Assembly (NCBI RefSeq): GCF_023073335.1
Contig: NZ_JADPJG010000015.1
Coordinates: forward strand, 256,020 to 320,019
Reading direction: 5' to 3'
DNA length: 64,000 nt
Origin: Bradyrhizobium sp. 21
GTDB taxonomy: Bacteria > Pseudomonadota > Alphaproteobacteria > Rhizobiales > Xanthobacteraceae
The notes below the pieces were generated by a model. The model saw only the letters and a program-made list of their open reading frames with translations. It was not told the origin of the DNA and did no database searches. The position numbers and the translations under genes were made by a program. Shown in pieces: positions 42,326 through 49,290 of this stretch (positions are counted from its first letter, which is position 1; every line of letters begins with the position of its first letter).

Positions 42326-43046
42326 AAAAGTGGTGGCCGACACGCTGCTCGAGGTCGACGGCATCGAGACCTGCTACGGCCTGTCCCAGGTGCTGTTCGG
42401 GCTGTCGCTGTCGATCAAATCAGGCGAGATGGTCTCGTTGATGGGCCGCAACGGCATGGGCAAGACCACGACCATCCGCTCCATCATGGGCCTAACCCCG
42501 GCGCGCGCCGGCAGCATCCGCTTTGCGGGCACCGAGGTGCGGACGCAGCCGTCCTACCGAATCGCAAAGCTGGGCGTCGGCCTCGTCCCGGAGGGGCGGC
42601 AGATCTTCCCGAACCTCACCGTGCGCGAAAACCTGGTTGCGGCCGCCGCCGATCGCTTCGGCAGCGCCAATCCCTGGACGCTGGCTGCGATCTACGGGAT
42701 GTTTCCGCGCCTCGCCGAGCGCGCCGCCAACATGGGCAACCAGCTCTCCGGCGGCGAGCAGCAGATGCTTGCCATCGGGCGCGCCCTGATGACCAACCCG
42801 AAGCTCCTGATCCTGGATGAAGCGACCGAAGGCCTCGCGCCGCTGATCCGCGAAGAAATATGGACCTGCCTGTCGCTGCTCAAGAGCCGAGGACAGTCGA
42901 TCCTGGTCGTCGACAAGAACGTCGACCACCTCGCCCGCATCTGCGACCGCCACACCATCATCGAGCGCGGCAAGACGGTGTGGAGCGGCACCTCGGACGA
43001 GCTGATGGCCGAGCCGGATCTGCAGCACAAATATCTGGGGATTTGA
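42318..43046 (+). CDS. ABC ATPase, LivF type
   Basis: A 242-residue ATPase: Walker A GRNGMGKT, signature LSGGEQQMLAI, Walker B LLILDEATEGLAP. The Walker B Pro is replaced by Ala (DEAT), which occurs in several LivF proteins, and the usual switch His position reads VDKNV, as is common in this subfamily. It ends the operon; a repeat follows within 45 bases. Confidence 0.9.
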   Translation: MAEKVVADTLLEVDGIETCYGLSQVLFGLSLSIKSGEMVSLMGRNGMGKTTTIRSIMGLTPARAGSIRFAGTEVRTQPSYRIAKLGVGLVPEGRQIFPNLTVRENLVAAAADRFGSANPWTLAAIYGMFPRLAERAANMGNQLSGGEQQMLAIGRALMTNPKLLILDEATEGLAPLIREEIWTCLSLLKSRGQSILVVDKNVDHLARICDRHTIIERGKTVWSGTSDELMAEPDLQHKYLGI

Positions 43047-43087
43047 CGATACGATTAGGGGCGGGATGCTCGCGCCGCCCACTCGGT

Positions 43088-43232
43088 GTCGTCCTGGCCT
43101 AGTGCGCAATTGCGCACGGGGGCCAGGACCCATACCGCGAGGTCTACCTATTTTGGGCAGTATCAGTACCGAACAACGGTCTTCGCCAAACCCCTTCTTG
43201 GGGTAATGGGTCCTGGCTTTCGCCAGGACGAC
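43088..43232. repeat. Intergenic palindromic repeat, family C
   Basis: Outer arms GTCGTCCTGGC and GCCAGGACGAC, with TGCGCAATTGCGCA, a perfect 14-bp palindrome, in the left part. A shorter copy lies at 55228-55273. Confidence 0.75.
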
Positions 43233-43242
43233 ATCGGGGCAA

Positions 43243-43620
43243 TCACCAGTAAATCCCATGCCGATGCAGCTCGCGGATCACGCGCGCCTCGGTGGAAGGC
43301 TGGCGACGTTTCGTTTTGGCGACATCTGTCGTGCTGGCAACCGGTGCACCAGTGGACTGAGTTGCGGCCGGAGGGGTCGCGGTTGTCGTGGCGGCCGCCG
43401 CCGGAGGCGTTGAAGTCGGGGCGGTGGTCGCCGTCTGGACATTCGCCGGCTGCGTTGCCGCCGGGGCCTGCGTCGTCTGCGGTGCGGCTGTGGGCGAGGC
43501 CGGTTGCCCGGCGGCCGGTTGGTTTGCGTTGGTCGCCGCGAGGCTCAGACTGCGCGGACCACCGGCATGGGCTTGTGCTGCGAACAGCGAGATCGAAGCG
43601 ATCAGGATCAGCTTGCGCAT
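43243..43620 (-). CDS. Secreted Thr/Ala/Pro-rich small protein
   Basis: A 125-residue exported protein. Signal peptide RKLILIASISLFAAQAHA is followed by about 75 residues of Thr, Ala, Pro and Gln, likely disordered, and a distinct basic tail (VAKTKRRQPSTEARVIREL, ending RHGIYW). The tail is the only structured-looking part and is probably the functional one; disordered linkers of this type often span the periplasm or anchor surface proteins. Function unknown. No Lys/Cys lipobox is seen. Confidence 0.65.
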   Translation of the reverse strand: MRKLILIASISLFAAQAHAGGPRSLSLAATNANQPAAGQPASPTAAPQTTQAPAATQPANVQTATTAPTSTPPAAAATTTATPPAATQSTGAPVASTTDVAKTKRRQPSTEARVIRELHRHGIYW

Positions 43621-43947
43621 GAAATCCCCGTCATCTGGTCAAACCGTCTTACCTATTAGCGCCCGACCGGCCCAATCACCGCGTAAGCCGATGCGCGCCG
43701 ATCTCGGTCAGAGTGGTCCGGCAGGACAGGCGATAGATCAGGCTGAACAATTGACCCCACATGACCGAACTCCACTGTTGATCACAGGAGCAGGTTAACC
43801 CCGGTGTTTTTCCGGCGGTTTTCGGGACGTGCGGAAAATGGTTTCGTCGGCCCGCGATGTGATGTCGTCGGAATAGGTGGGACGAAGTCACCTCACGGGG
43901 GTGTGAGCATTGAGCCGCGGCGGCTCCGCCTCCGAGGGAGGAGGGCG
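43621..43947. other. Intergenic region
   Basis: No well-supported gene. One possible 28-residue ORF is listed separately at 43676-43762. The right half (43810-43945) holds nothing recognisable. Confidence 0.5.
43676..43762 (-). CDS. Possible 28-residue ORF
   Basis: The peptide begins MWGQLFSLIYRL and ends basic (GAHRLTR). A GGAG lies seven bases before its ATG. It could be a small membrane-associated peptide, but the length gives little statistical support. Confidence 0.25.
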   Translation of the reverse strand: MWGQLFSLIYRLSCRTTLTEIGAHRLTR

Positions 43948-45384
43948 TCAAAACACCTCGAAATATTCGCGATGCTCCCAATCCGTCACCTCCGCCAGGA
44001 AGCGGTCGATCTCGGCGTTCTTGATGTGGGCGTAATAGTCGACGAACTCCGCCCCCAGCTTCTCGCGGAAGAACGGATCGTCCTTCAGCGCGCTGACCGC
44101 GTCGCGCAGGGATTTCGGCAATAGCGGCGCCTTGGTCTCGTAGGGCGTGTCGGCCGACGGGCCGGGATCGAGCTTGCGGTCGACGCCGTCGAGGCCCGAG
44201 AGAATCTGCGAGGCCATGTAGAGATAGGGATTGGCGGCGGGCTCGCCGATGCGGTTTTCCAGGCGCGTGGCGGCATCGCCGGCAGCCCCGAGCACGCGGA
44301 TCATCACGCCGCGATTGTCGCGGCCCCAGATCGCGCGATCCGGCGCCAGCGAATAGGAGCGGTACCGCTTGTAACCGTTGATGGTCGGGGTGGTGAACAA
44401 TGTCGAGGCGCGGGCGTGGTCGAGCAGGCCGGCAAGATACGCGCGGCCGAAGGCGCTGAGCGGCTCGCCGCCGTCTTTCGCCATGAACTGATTCTCGCCG
44501 CTCGCGCGCGACACGATCGACTGATGCAGGTGCCAGCCGCTCGCGAAAAGGTTCGGCAGTTTTGGCCGGCACATGAAGGTGGCGTGATAGCCGTGGCGGT
44601 GCGCGATCTGCTTCACGGCGCTACGAAACAGCACCATGTTGTCGGCGGGCTCCATCCCCTTCTTCGGCGCGAAGGTGAATTCGCACTGGCTCGGCCCGAA
44701 CTCGACCTCGACCGAGCGCAGGGGAAGGCCGAGCGCGACGATGTCACGGCGCAAAATCTCCAGCACCGGCTCCATCTGATCGAAGCGCTGCTCGGTGAGG
44801 TATTGGTAGCCGTGGCTGAGCAGGCTCACCGACGGCGGCGTGCCGGGCTGTCCCGCATCCTCGGGGCGCATATGCGGATCGTCGAGCTTGAAGATGTGGA
44901 ATTCGACCTCGAGCCCCGCGACGAAATCGTGGCCGCGGCTTGCGAGCTCGTCGAGCACCTTGCGATAGAGACCGCGCGTCGCGAAGGGCACGGGACGGCC
45001 GTCATTGAAATAGAGGTCGCAGAGAACCCAGCCCGTGGCCGGTGCCCATGGCAGCACGCGAAACGTGGTGGGATCGGCGACCATCAGTACGTCGGCCGCG
45101 CCCTCCATCTCCTTCATGCCAAAACCGCCGCCTGATGTGAACACCGGAAACACCGTGCGGTGCGAGGTGTCCTTGGCGAGCAGGGTGGTGGTGATGGAGC
45201 AGCCGCTTTCCAGCGAGGCAATCGCCTCGGACGCGATGATGGTCTTGCCGCGCAAGATGCCGTGCTGGTCGGGGAAAGCGAGGCGGATGACCTCGAGGTT
45301 CTTCTCCTCGACGAGACGGCGCAGCCGTGTTGCGGCGTCCTTCTGCTCATCGGACCACAGCGCATGACGCGCGACGAAACTCAC
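43948..45384 (-). CDS. Glutamine-synthetase-family ligase
   Basis: A 478-residue ATP-dependent amide ligase of the glutamine synthetase fold. Metal and glutamate-site motifs are VAGLEVEFHIF, VEVEFGPSQCEFTF, GWHLHQSI and the ATP/phosphate Arg region RVLGAAGDAATRLENRIG. The N-terminal beta-grasp (LEVIRLAFPDQHGILRGK) is like that of gamma-glutamylamide synthetases rather than GlnA. Such enzymes act on amines (ethanolamine, polyamines, aniline in AtdA1). It lies next to a Rieske oxygenase on the same strand. The start is the GTG at 45384, eight bases after AAGGAA; the longer frame runs into a repeat. Confidence 0.75.
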   Translation of the reverse strand: MSFVARHALWSDEQKDAATRLRRLVEEKNLEVIRLAFPDQHGILRGKTIIASEAIASLESGCSITTTLLAKDTSHRTVFPVFTSGGGFGMKEMEGAADVLMVADPTTFRVLPWAPATGWVLCDLYFNDGRPVPFATRGLYRKVLDELASRGHDFVAGLEVEFHIFKLDDPHMRPEDAGQPGTPPSVSLLSHGYQYLTEQRFDQMEPVLEILRRDIVALGLPLRSVEVEFGPSQCEFTFAPKKGMEPADNMVLFRSAVKQIAHRHGYHATFMCRPKLPNLFASGWHLHQSIVSRASGENQFMAKDGGEPLSAFGRAYLAGLLDHARASTLFTTPTINGYKRYRSYSLAPDRAIWGRDNRGVMIRVLGAAGDAATRLENRIGEPAANPYLYMASQILSGLDGVDRKLDPGPSADTPYETKAPLLPKSLRDAVSALKDDPFFREKLGAEFVDYYAHIKNAEIDRFLAEVTDWEHREYFEVF

Positions 45385-45430
45385 TTTGAACGTTCCTTCT
45401 CGCCCGGTAGGAGTATAACCCTCGCTGCCA

Positions 45431-45527
45431 TGGTCCGCGAAAGCGGACGATCCAGTATTCCAGAGACGGCCGTGTGTCCACGAGAGGCCGCGGCGTACTG
45501 GATGCCCCGCTTTCGCGGGGCATGACA
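45431..45527. repeat. Intergenic palindromic repeat, family E
   Basis: Two compact hairpins, GTCCGC-GAAA-GCGGAC and GCCCCGC-TTTC-GCGGGGC, joined by TCCAGTATTCCAGAGACGG. The same joiner, on the other strand, appears as GTACTGGA. It lies between the Rieske oxygenase and ligase genes. Confidence 0.7.
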
Positions 45528-45577
45528 ACGAAGAATGTGGAGCCGCCGCCGCGCCTCGCTGGTCGGAAGCGTCACCC

Positions 45578-46936
45578 TCACTCCGCCGCCGTCAGCCGGT
45601 GCACGTTGTCCGCGATCTCCTTCGGCACCGGTGCCGCCCAAGGCGCACCGCGGCGGCGCTTGACGTCGACTTCCATCCAATAGGTCTCCCAGCCCCGCGT
45701 CGGCCCGATGCCGTCCATGGTCGCCGGTCCCTGGATGCTGCGTGCGTTGGCCTCGTCGAGAAACAGCATCGGCTTCTCGCCGCCGCCGACCTTCTCGATC
45801 TCCTGCCGCAGCAGGCGGCGATATTGCACGATCGCCTTGTCGCTGGTGCCGAGATGCTCGCTGGTGCGGTCCTGGATCGCGCCCATCGACTCCACCGCCC
45901 ACTGGTCGTGGACGTTGATGTCGCTGCCCATGCCGGTATAGGTCGCGGTCTGCTGCTCGTGCGGATCGAAACCGTAATCGTTGGTCTTGTTCTTGCGCGA
46001 TTTGTAGTCGGGCAGCTCATAGAGCTCGAGCCGCTGGTCGCGCATCTTCTGTTTGTCGACCGGGTTCGCATAGCTGGTGAAGATCGCGTACCAGTAGCAG
46101 TTCTCGTCGTCGACCGGCACGTGCCACTGCGTGATCGTCATCTCCGTGCTCATGGGGATGACGAAGCCGTGCGGGAAGAGCTGGTTGGTGACGCGCACAT
46201 GGGTGCGCTCCTCGTCGATCTCGCGCAGCGCGATCAGCCGCAACCCGTATTCGGTGTGCTCGACATTGATGATCGGGCGATCGTATTCGCGCAGGATCTT
46301 GGTCATCGGCAGGTCGCTGCCGGCGGACGCGCCGCGGAACTGCTTTCCGTACGCGGTCGAGGTGTCCTCGTCCTCGAAGAAGCGATGCAGATAGGAGGCG
46401 TGCGCGGGATCGATGCCGACCTCCAGCGCCTGCAGCCAGTTGCAGGCCATGTGGCCCTTGAACGCGAAAATATGCGTGCCGGGCGCGACGAAGCAGTCGA
46501 GCTCGGGGAATGCCGGCGGCTCACCTTCGCCGAGATAAGCCCAGAGGATGCCGCTCTTCTCCACCACGGGATAGGAGCGCTGGCGGACGTTCTGGCAGAG
46601 TTTGGAATCCTTCGGCTCGGCCGGCGTCTCGATGCACTGGCCGGTGGCGTCGAACAGCCAGCCATGGAAGGCGCAGCGCAGGCCGCCATGTTCGAGCCGT
46701 CCAAAGGCGAGGTCGGCGCCGCGATGGGCGCAGTGGCGATCGATCAGGCCGTAGCGCCCTCGCTCGTCGCGGAACAGCACCAGATTTTCGCCGAGCAGCT
46801 TGACGGGGCGGATCGGACGATCGCCTTCGAGCTCATCCACCAGCGCCGCCGGCTGCCAGTAGCTCCGCATCAGCTTTCCGCAGGGGTCCTTCGGCCCGGT
46901 GCGGGTAATCAGGTCGTTCTGCTCCTGGCTCATCAT
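45578..46936 (-). CDS. Rieske non-haem iron oxygenase, phthalate-dioxygenase type
   Basis: A 452-residue oxygenase component. The [2Fe-2S] Rieske ligands are in CAHRG and CAFHGW (CxH...CxxH), and the mononuclear iron site is DPAHASYLH with a later Asp. The start (ITRTGPKDPCGKLMRSYWQPA) and overall length are those of the Pht3/OphA2 and VanA-like group, which use a separate reductase; none is adjacent. Substrates of this group include phthalate, vanillate and other carboxylated aromatics. It is divergent from an IclR gene. Confidence 0.8.
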   Translation of the reverse strand: MMSQEQNDLITRTGPKDPCGKLMRSYWQPAALVDELEGDRPIRPVKLLGENLVLFRDERGRYGLIDRHCAHRGADLAFGRLEHGGLRCAFHGWLFDATGQCIETPAEPKDSKLCQNVRQRSYPVVEKSGILWAYLGEGEPPAFPELDCFVAPGTHIFAFKGHMACNWLQALEVGIDPAHASYLHRFFEDEDTSTAYGKQFRGASAGSDLPMTKILREYDRPIINVEHTEYGLRLIALREIDEERTHVRVTNQLFPHGFVIPMSTEMTITQWHVPVDDENCYWYAIFTSYANPVDKQKMRDQRLELYELPDYKSRKNKTNDYGFDPHEQQTATYTGMGSDINVHDQWAVESMGAIQDRTSEHLGTSDKAIVQYRRLLRQEIEKVGGGEKPMLFLDEANARSIQGPATMDGIGPTRGWETYWMEVDVKRRRGAPWAAPVPKEIADNVHRLTAAE

Positions 46937-46965
46937 GGCGAGGGCATCCTTTTGGGTGAGGTTTG

Positions 46966-46990
46966 TTCGCCTATTGAACGAATGGGCGAA
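46966..46990. promoter_or_regulatory. IclR-type operator
   Basis: A 25-bp imperfect palindrome: TTCGCC and GGCGAA at the ends, ATT and AAT nearer the centre. It lies 29 bases before the Rieske oxygenase start and 56 before the IclR start, so it could serve both divergent genes. Confidence 0.6.
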
Positions 46991-47046
46991 TTATGACATG
47001 ACCCGATCCGGCAGCAAGCACTATTTTGCAGGACAATCCCGACACC

Positions 47047-47832
47047 ATGCCAAAACTGAAGCGAAGCGAGAGCGACGAACGCGCGACGGATTTCGTCGAG
47101 AGCCTCGATCGCGGGCTGCGCCTGCTGCAATGCTTCGGCACCACGGCCGGCCCGATGACGCTGAGCGATCTCGCCCGCGCCGCCGAGCTTCCGCGCGCCA
47201 CCGCGCGCCGCATGCTGTTCACGCTCCAGCGCGGCGGGTTCGTCGCCGGCGACGGCAAGCTGTTTTCGCTGACGCCGCATGTGCTGACACTGGCCGCGTC
47301 GTATCTGCGGTCCAGCCAGCTCGTCACGGTCCTGCAACCGGTGCTCGATCGCGTCGCGACCGCGGCCAACGAAATCTGCTCGCTCGCGGTCCTCGACGGC
47401 GATGAGGTCGTGTTCATCGCGCGCAGCAGTCCGGCGCGGATGTTTTCCGGCGGCCTCGAGATCGGTTACCGCCTGCCGGCGTTCTGCACCTCGGTCGGCC
47501 GCGCCATGCTCGGCCAGCTCGACGATGCCGATCTTGCTTCGCGCCTGAAGGCGATGACGCGCGAGGCGCTGACGCCGCAGACGGTAACCGATCCCAAGGC
47601 CTTGCTCGCGCGCATCGCTGCCGACCGCGCGCAAGGCTATGCGTTGGTCGATCGCGAGGCCGAGCCGCATTTCCGCTCGATCTCGATCCCGGTGCGCCGC
47701 TACGACGGCGTCATTGTCGCCGCCATCAACATGGGCGCCCATGTCGACCGCGTGCCGGCGCAGGAATTGATCGAGCGATTTTTGCCGTTGTTGCGTGAGG
47801 GTGCGGACTCCGTGGGCTCGCAGCTGTTGTAG
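47047..47832 (+). CDS. IclR-family regulator, PcaR/PobR-like
   Basis: A 261-residue regulator. The winged helix (residues about 15-85) has LSDLARAAELPRATARRML and GGFVAGDGKLFSLT; the C-terminal effector domain shows the PcaR-like VGRAMLGQL and DREAEPHFRSISIPVR. The full-length family form is present. Divergent position and the palindrome between make the Rieske oxygenase and ligase genes its likely targets. I took the ATG at 47047; a TTG at 47026 would add seven residues. Confidence 0.85.
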   Translation: MPKLKRSESDERATDFVESLDRGLRLLQCFGTTAGPMTLSDLARAAELPRATARRMLFTLQRGGFVAGDGKLFSLTPHVLTLAASYLRSSQLVTVLQPVLDRVATAANEICSLAVLDGDEVVFIARSSPARMFSGGLEIGYRLPAFCTSVGRAMLGQLDDADLASRLKAMTREALTPQTVTDPKALLARIAADRAQGYALVDREAEPHFRSISIPVRRYDGVIVAAINMGAHVDRVPAQELIERFLPLLREGADSVGSQLL

Positions 47833-47837
47833 CTTGG

Positions 47838-48230
47838 CTACCGGTTGCGCATCCAGTCGGCGAGACCCGACAGGGCGCGATCGAGGTCCTCCCGCGCCGC
47901 AGCGTCCGCAACACTTTCCTCCAGCGCGCCGCGCATGCAGAGCATCCAGGCGTCGCGCTCGGCATCGCCGATGGCAAAGCCGATATGGCGCTGGCGCAGC
48001 CGTGGATGGCCCTTCTCGACCGAATAGAGTTTCGGGCCGCCGGTCCATTCGGTGAGATAGCGCTTCAGCACGTCCCTGATCAGGCCGAGATCGGCGGCGT
48101 GCATGGCGCGGATGACCTGTGCCTCCGGCAGGGTATCCATCCGCTCGTAGAAGCGATCGACCAGCCGATCGATCGTGGCACTGCCGCCGATCCGCTCGAA
48201 CATGGAAACCGTAACGCCGCTCTCGGTCAT
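47838..48230 (-). CDS. Group II truncated haemoglobin
   Basis: A 130-residue globin of the 2-on-2 type. Landmarks of group II are Tyr28 (B10, RFYERM), proximal His82 (F8, RQRHIGF) and Trp95 (G8, DAWMLC). It starts 13 bases after boxR, so the two are co-transcribed. Known roles of this group are oxygen binding and NO or peroxide handling. In this context it might deliver oxygen to the BoxB di-iron centre or protect it (inference). The longer frame upstream lies inside boxR; I took the ATG at 48230. Confidence 0.85.
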   Translation of the reverse strand: MTESGVTVSMFERIGGSATIDRLVDRFYERMDTLPEAQVIRAMHAADLGLIRDVLKRYLTEWTGGPKLYSVEKGHPRLRQRHIGFAIGDAERDAWMLCMRGALEESVADAAAREDLDRALSGLADWMRNR

Positions 48231-48243
48231 GCCGCGCCCCGGC

Positions 48244-49152
48244 CTACAGCGCCACGCTGCGCAGCCCAAAGCTGCGCGCTTCGTTCTGCAGCACGGGGCG
48301 TACCGCATCGATCAGGCGCGCCGCGGCGGCGTCGACGGAAAGTCCCGCCGTGTCCACCACCGCCGTCGCGCGCGCATACAGCGGCTCGCGGCTAAGCAGA
48401 ATGTTGCGCAGCTCGGCCATTGCGGAGCGGTCATCGGCCATCGGCCGCAGATCGCCTTGGCGGCGGACGCGGGCCATGTGCTCCTCGGGCTCGGCCTTCA
48501 GCCAGATCGTGTAGAACGACGACAGGATCTGGTCGAAGGTCAGAGGCTCCGAGACGATGCCGCCGCCGGTCGCCAGCACCATCAGCTCATTGCGCGCGAG
48601 CAACTGTTGCAGCGCCGCCTGCTCCATGCGGCGAAAGCCTTCCTGGCCGTAGAGCGCGATGATCTCGGCGACCGAGAGCCCGTTCTGCTGCTCGACCTCC
48701 TTGTTGAGCTCGACGAAGCTCCAGCCGACCTTCTTCGCCAACACCTTGCCGAGCGTGGATTTGCCGGCGCCGCGCAGGCCGATCAGCGCGATGCCGCAGA
48801 ACGGCGCGCGCCGCGGCGCCGAGGCGCTGCCGCCGGCGAGCAGATCCTTGGCCTGCGCGATCTGCGCCGGCGTCGCCTTGCGCAGGAGATCGCGAAACAT
48901 CTGCCAGTCCGGGGTCGGATCGGCGGAGGGCAGCAGGTCTTCCAGATGCGCGCCCATCGCGACCGAGACGCGGCGCAACAGCACGATGGAGACGTTGCCC
49001 TTGCCGCTCTCGAGCTGCGCGATGTAGCGCTCCGAAATTCCCGATACCTTGGCGAGCACTTTGCGCGACATGCCGCGCAGCGCGCGCATGGTGCGCACGC
49101 GCTGGCCGAGCTGTTCGAGAAATCGGGATTCGGCGTCGGGACTGTCGGTCAT
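48244..49152 (-). CDS. boxR: BoxR: XRE repressor fused to a shikimate-kinase-like domain
   Basis: A 302-residue repressor of the aerobic benzoyl-CoA pathway. Residues about 14-75 are an XRE helix-turn-helix (VRTMRALRGMSRKVLAK, then SERYIAQLESGKG). Residues about 118-290 resemble shikimate kinase, with P-loop GLRGAGKS at 125-132; in BoxR/BzdR this domain senses benzoyl-CoA. The architecture is diagnostic. It is divergent from benzoate-CoA ligase. Its likely TGCA-type targets in the window are before boxC and before the LivHMGF genes. Confidence 0.9.
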   Translation of the reverse strand: MTDSPDAESRFLEQLGQRVRTMRALRGMSRKVLAKVSGISERYIAQLESGKGNVSIVLLRRVSVAMGAHLEDLLPSADPTPDWQMFRDLLRKATPAQIAQAKDLLAGGSASAPRRAPFCGIALIGLRGAGKSTLGKVLAKKVGWSFVELNKEVEQQNGLSVAEIIALYGQEGFRRMEQAALQQLLARNELMVLATGGGIVSEPLTFDQILSSFYTIWLKAEPEEHMARVRRQGDLRPMADDRSAMAELRNILLSREPLYARATAVVDTAGLSVDAAAARLIDAVRPVLQNEARSFGLRSVAL

Positions 49153-49213
49153 GAGCCTTCTTGAGCGGATGTCTTCTTTTAAGAAGGTCCTGCGGCGCGG
49201 TTTAATGAAACAT

Positions 49214-49229
49214 AATGCCTGCTGGCATT
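49214..49229. promoter_or_regulatory. Inverted repeat in boxR-ligase spacer
   Basis: AATGCC-TGCT-GGCATT, perfect arms. It contains no TGCA, so it may be read by a regulator other than BoxR. Confidence 0.4.
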
Positions 49230-49258
49230 GACAGCAAGCTGCCGCAGTGTCTTTCTAT

Positions 49259-49270
49259 GAATTATAATTC
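49259..49270. promoter_or_regulatory. Perfect palindrome before the ligase gene
   Basis: GAATTATAATTC is perfectly symmetrical and AT-rich, ending 20 bases before the GTG start; it could also contain the -10 region. Confidence 0.35.
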
Positions 49271-49290
49271 TAAAATCAGGGGAGACGTCC

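Noticed and set aside
41558..43046. DEAT instead of DEP in LivF Walker B as an inactivating change
   Set aside because: Catalytic Asp and Glu are intact; the exchange affects the following residue and occurs in active family members.
43782..43793. TTGATCA as half of an FNR/FixK box
   Set aside because: The second half ATCAA at the required spacing is absent.
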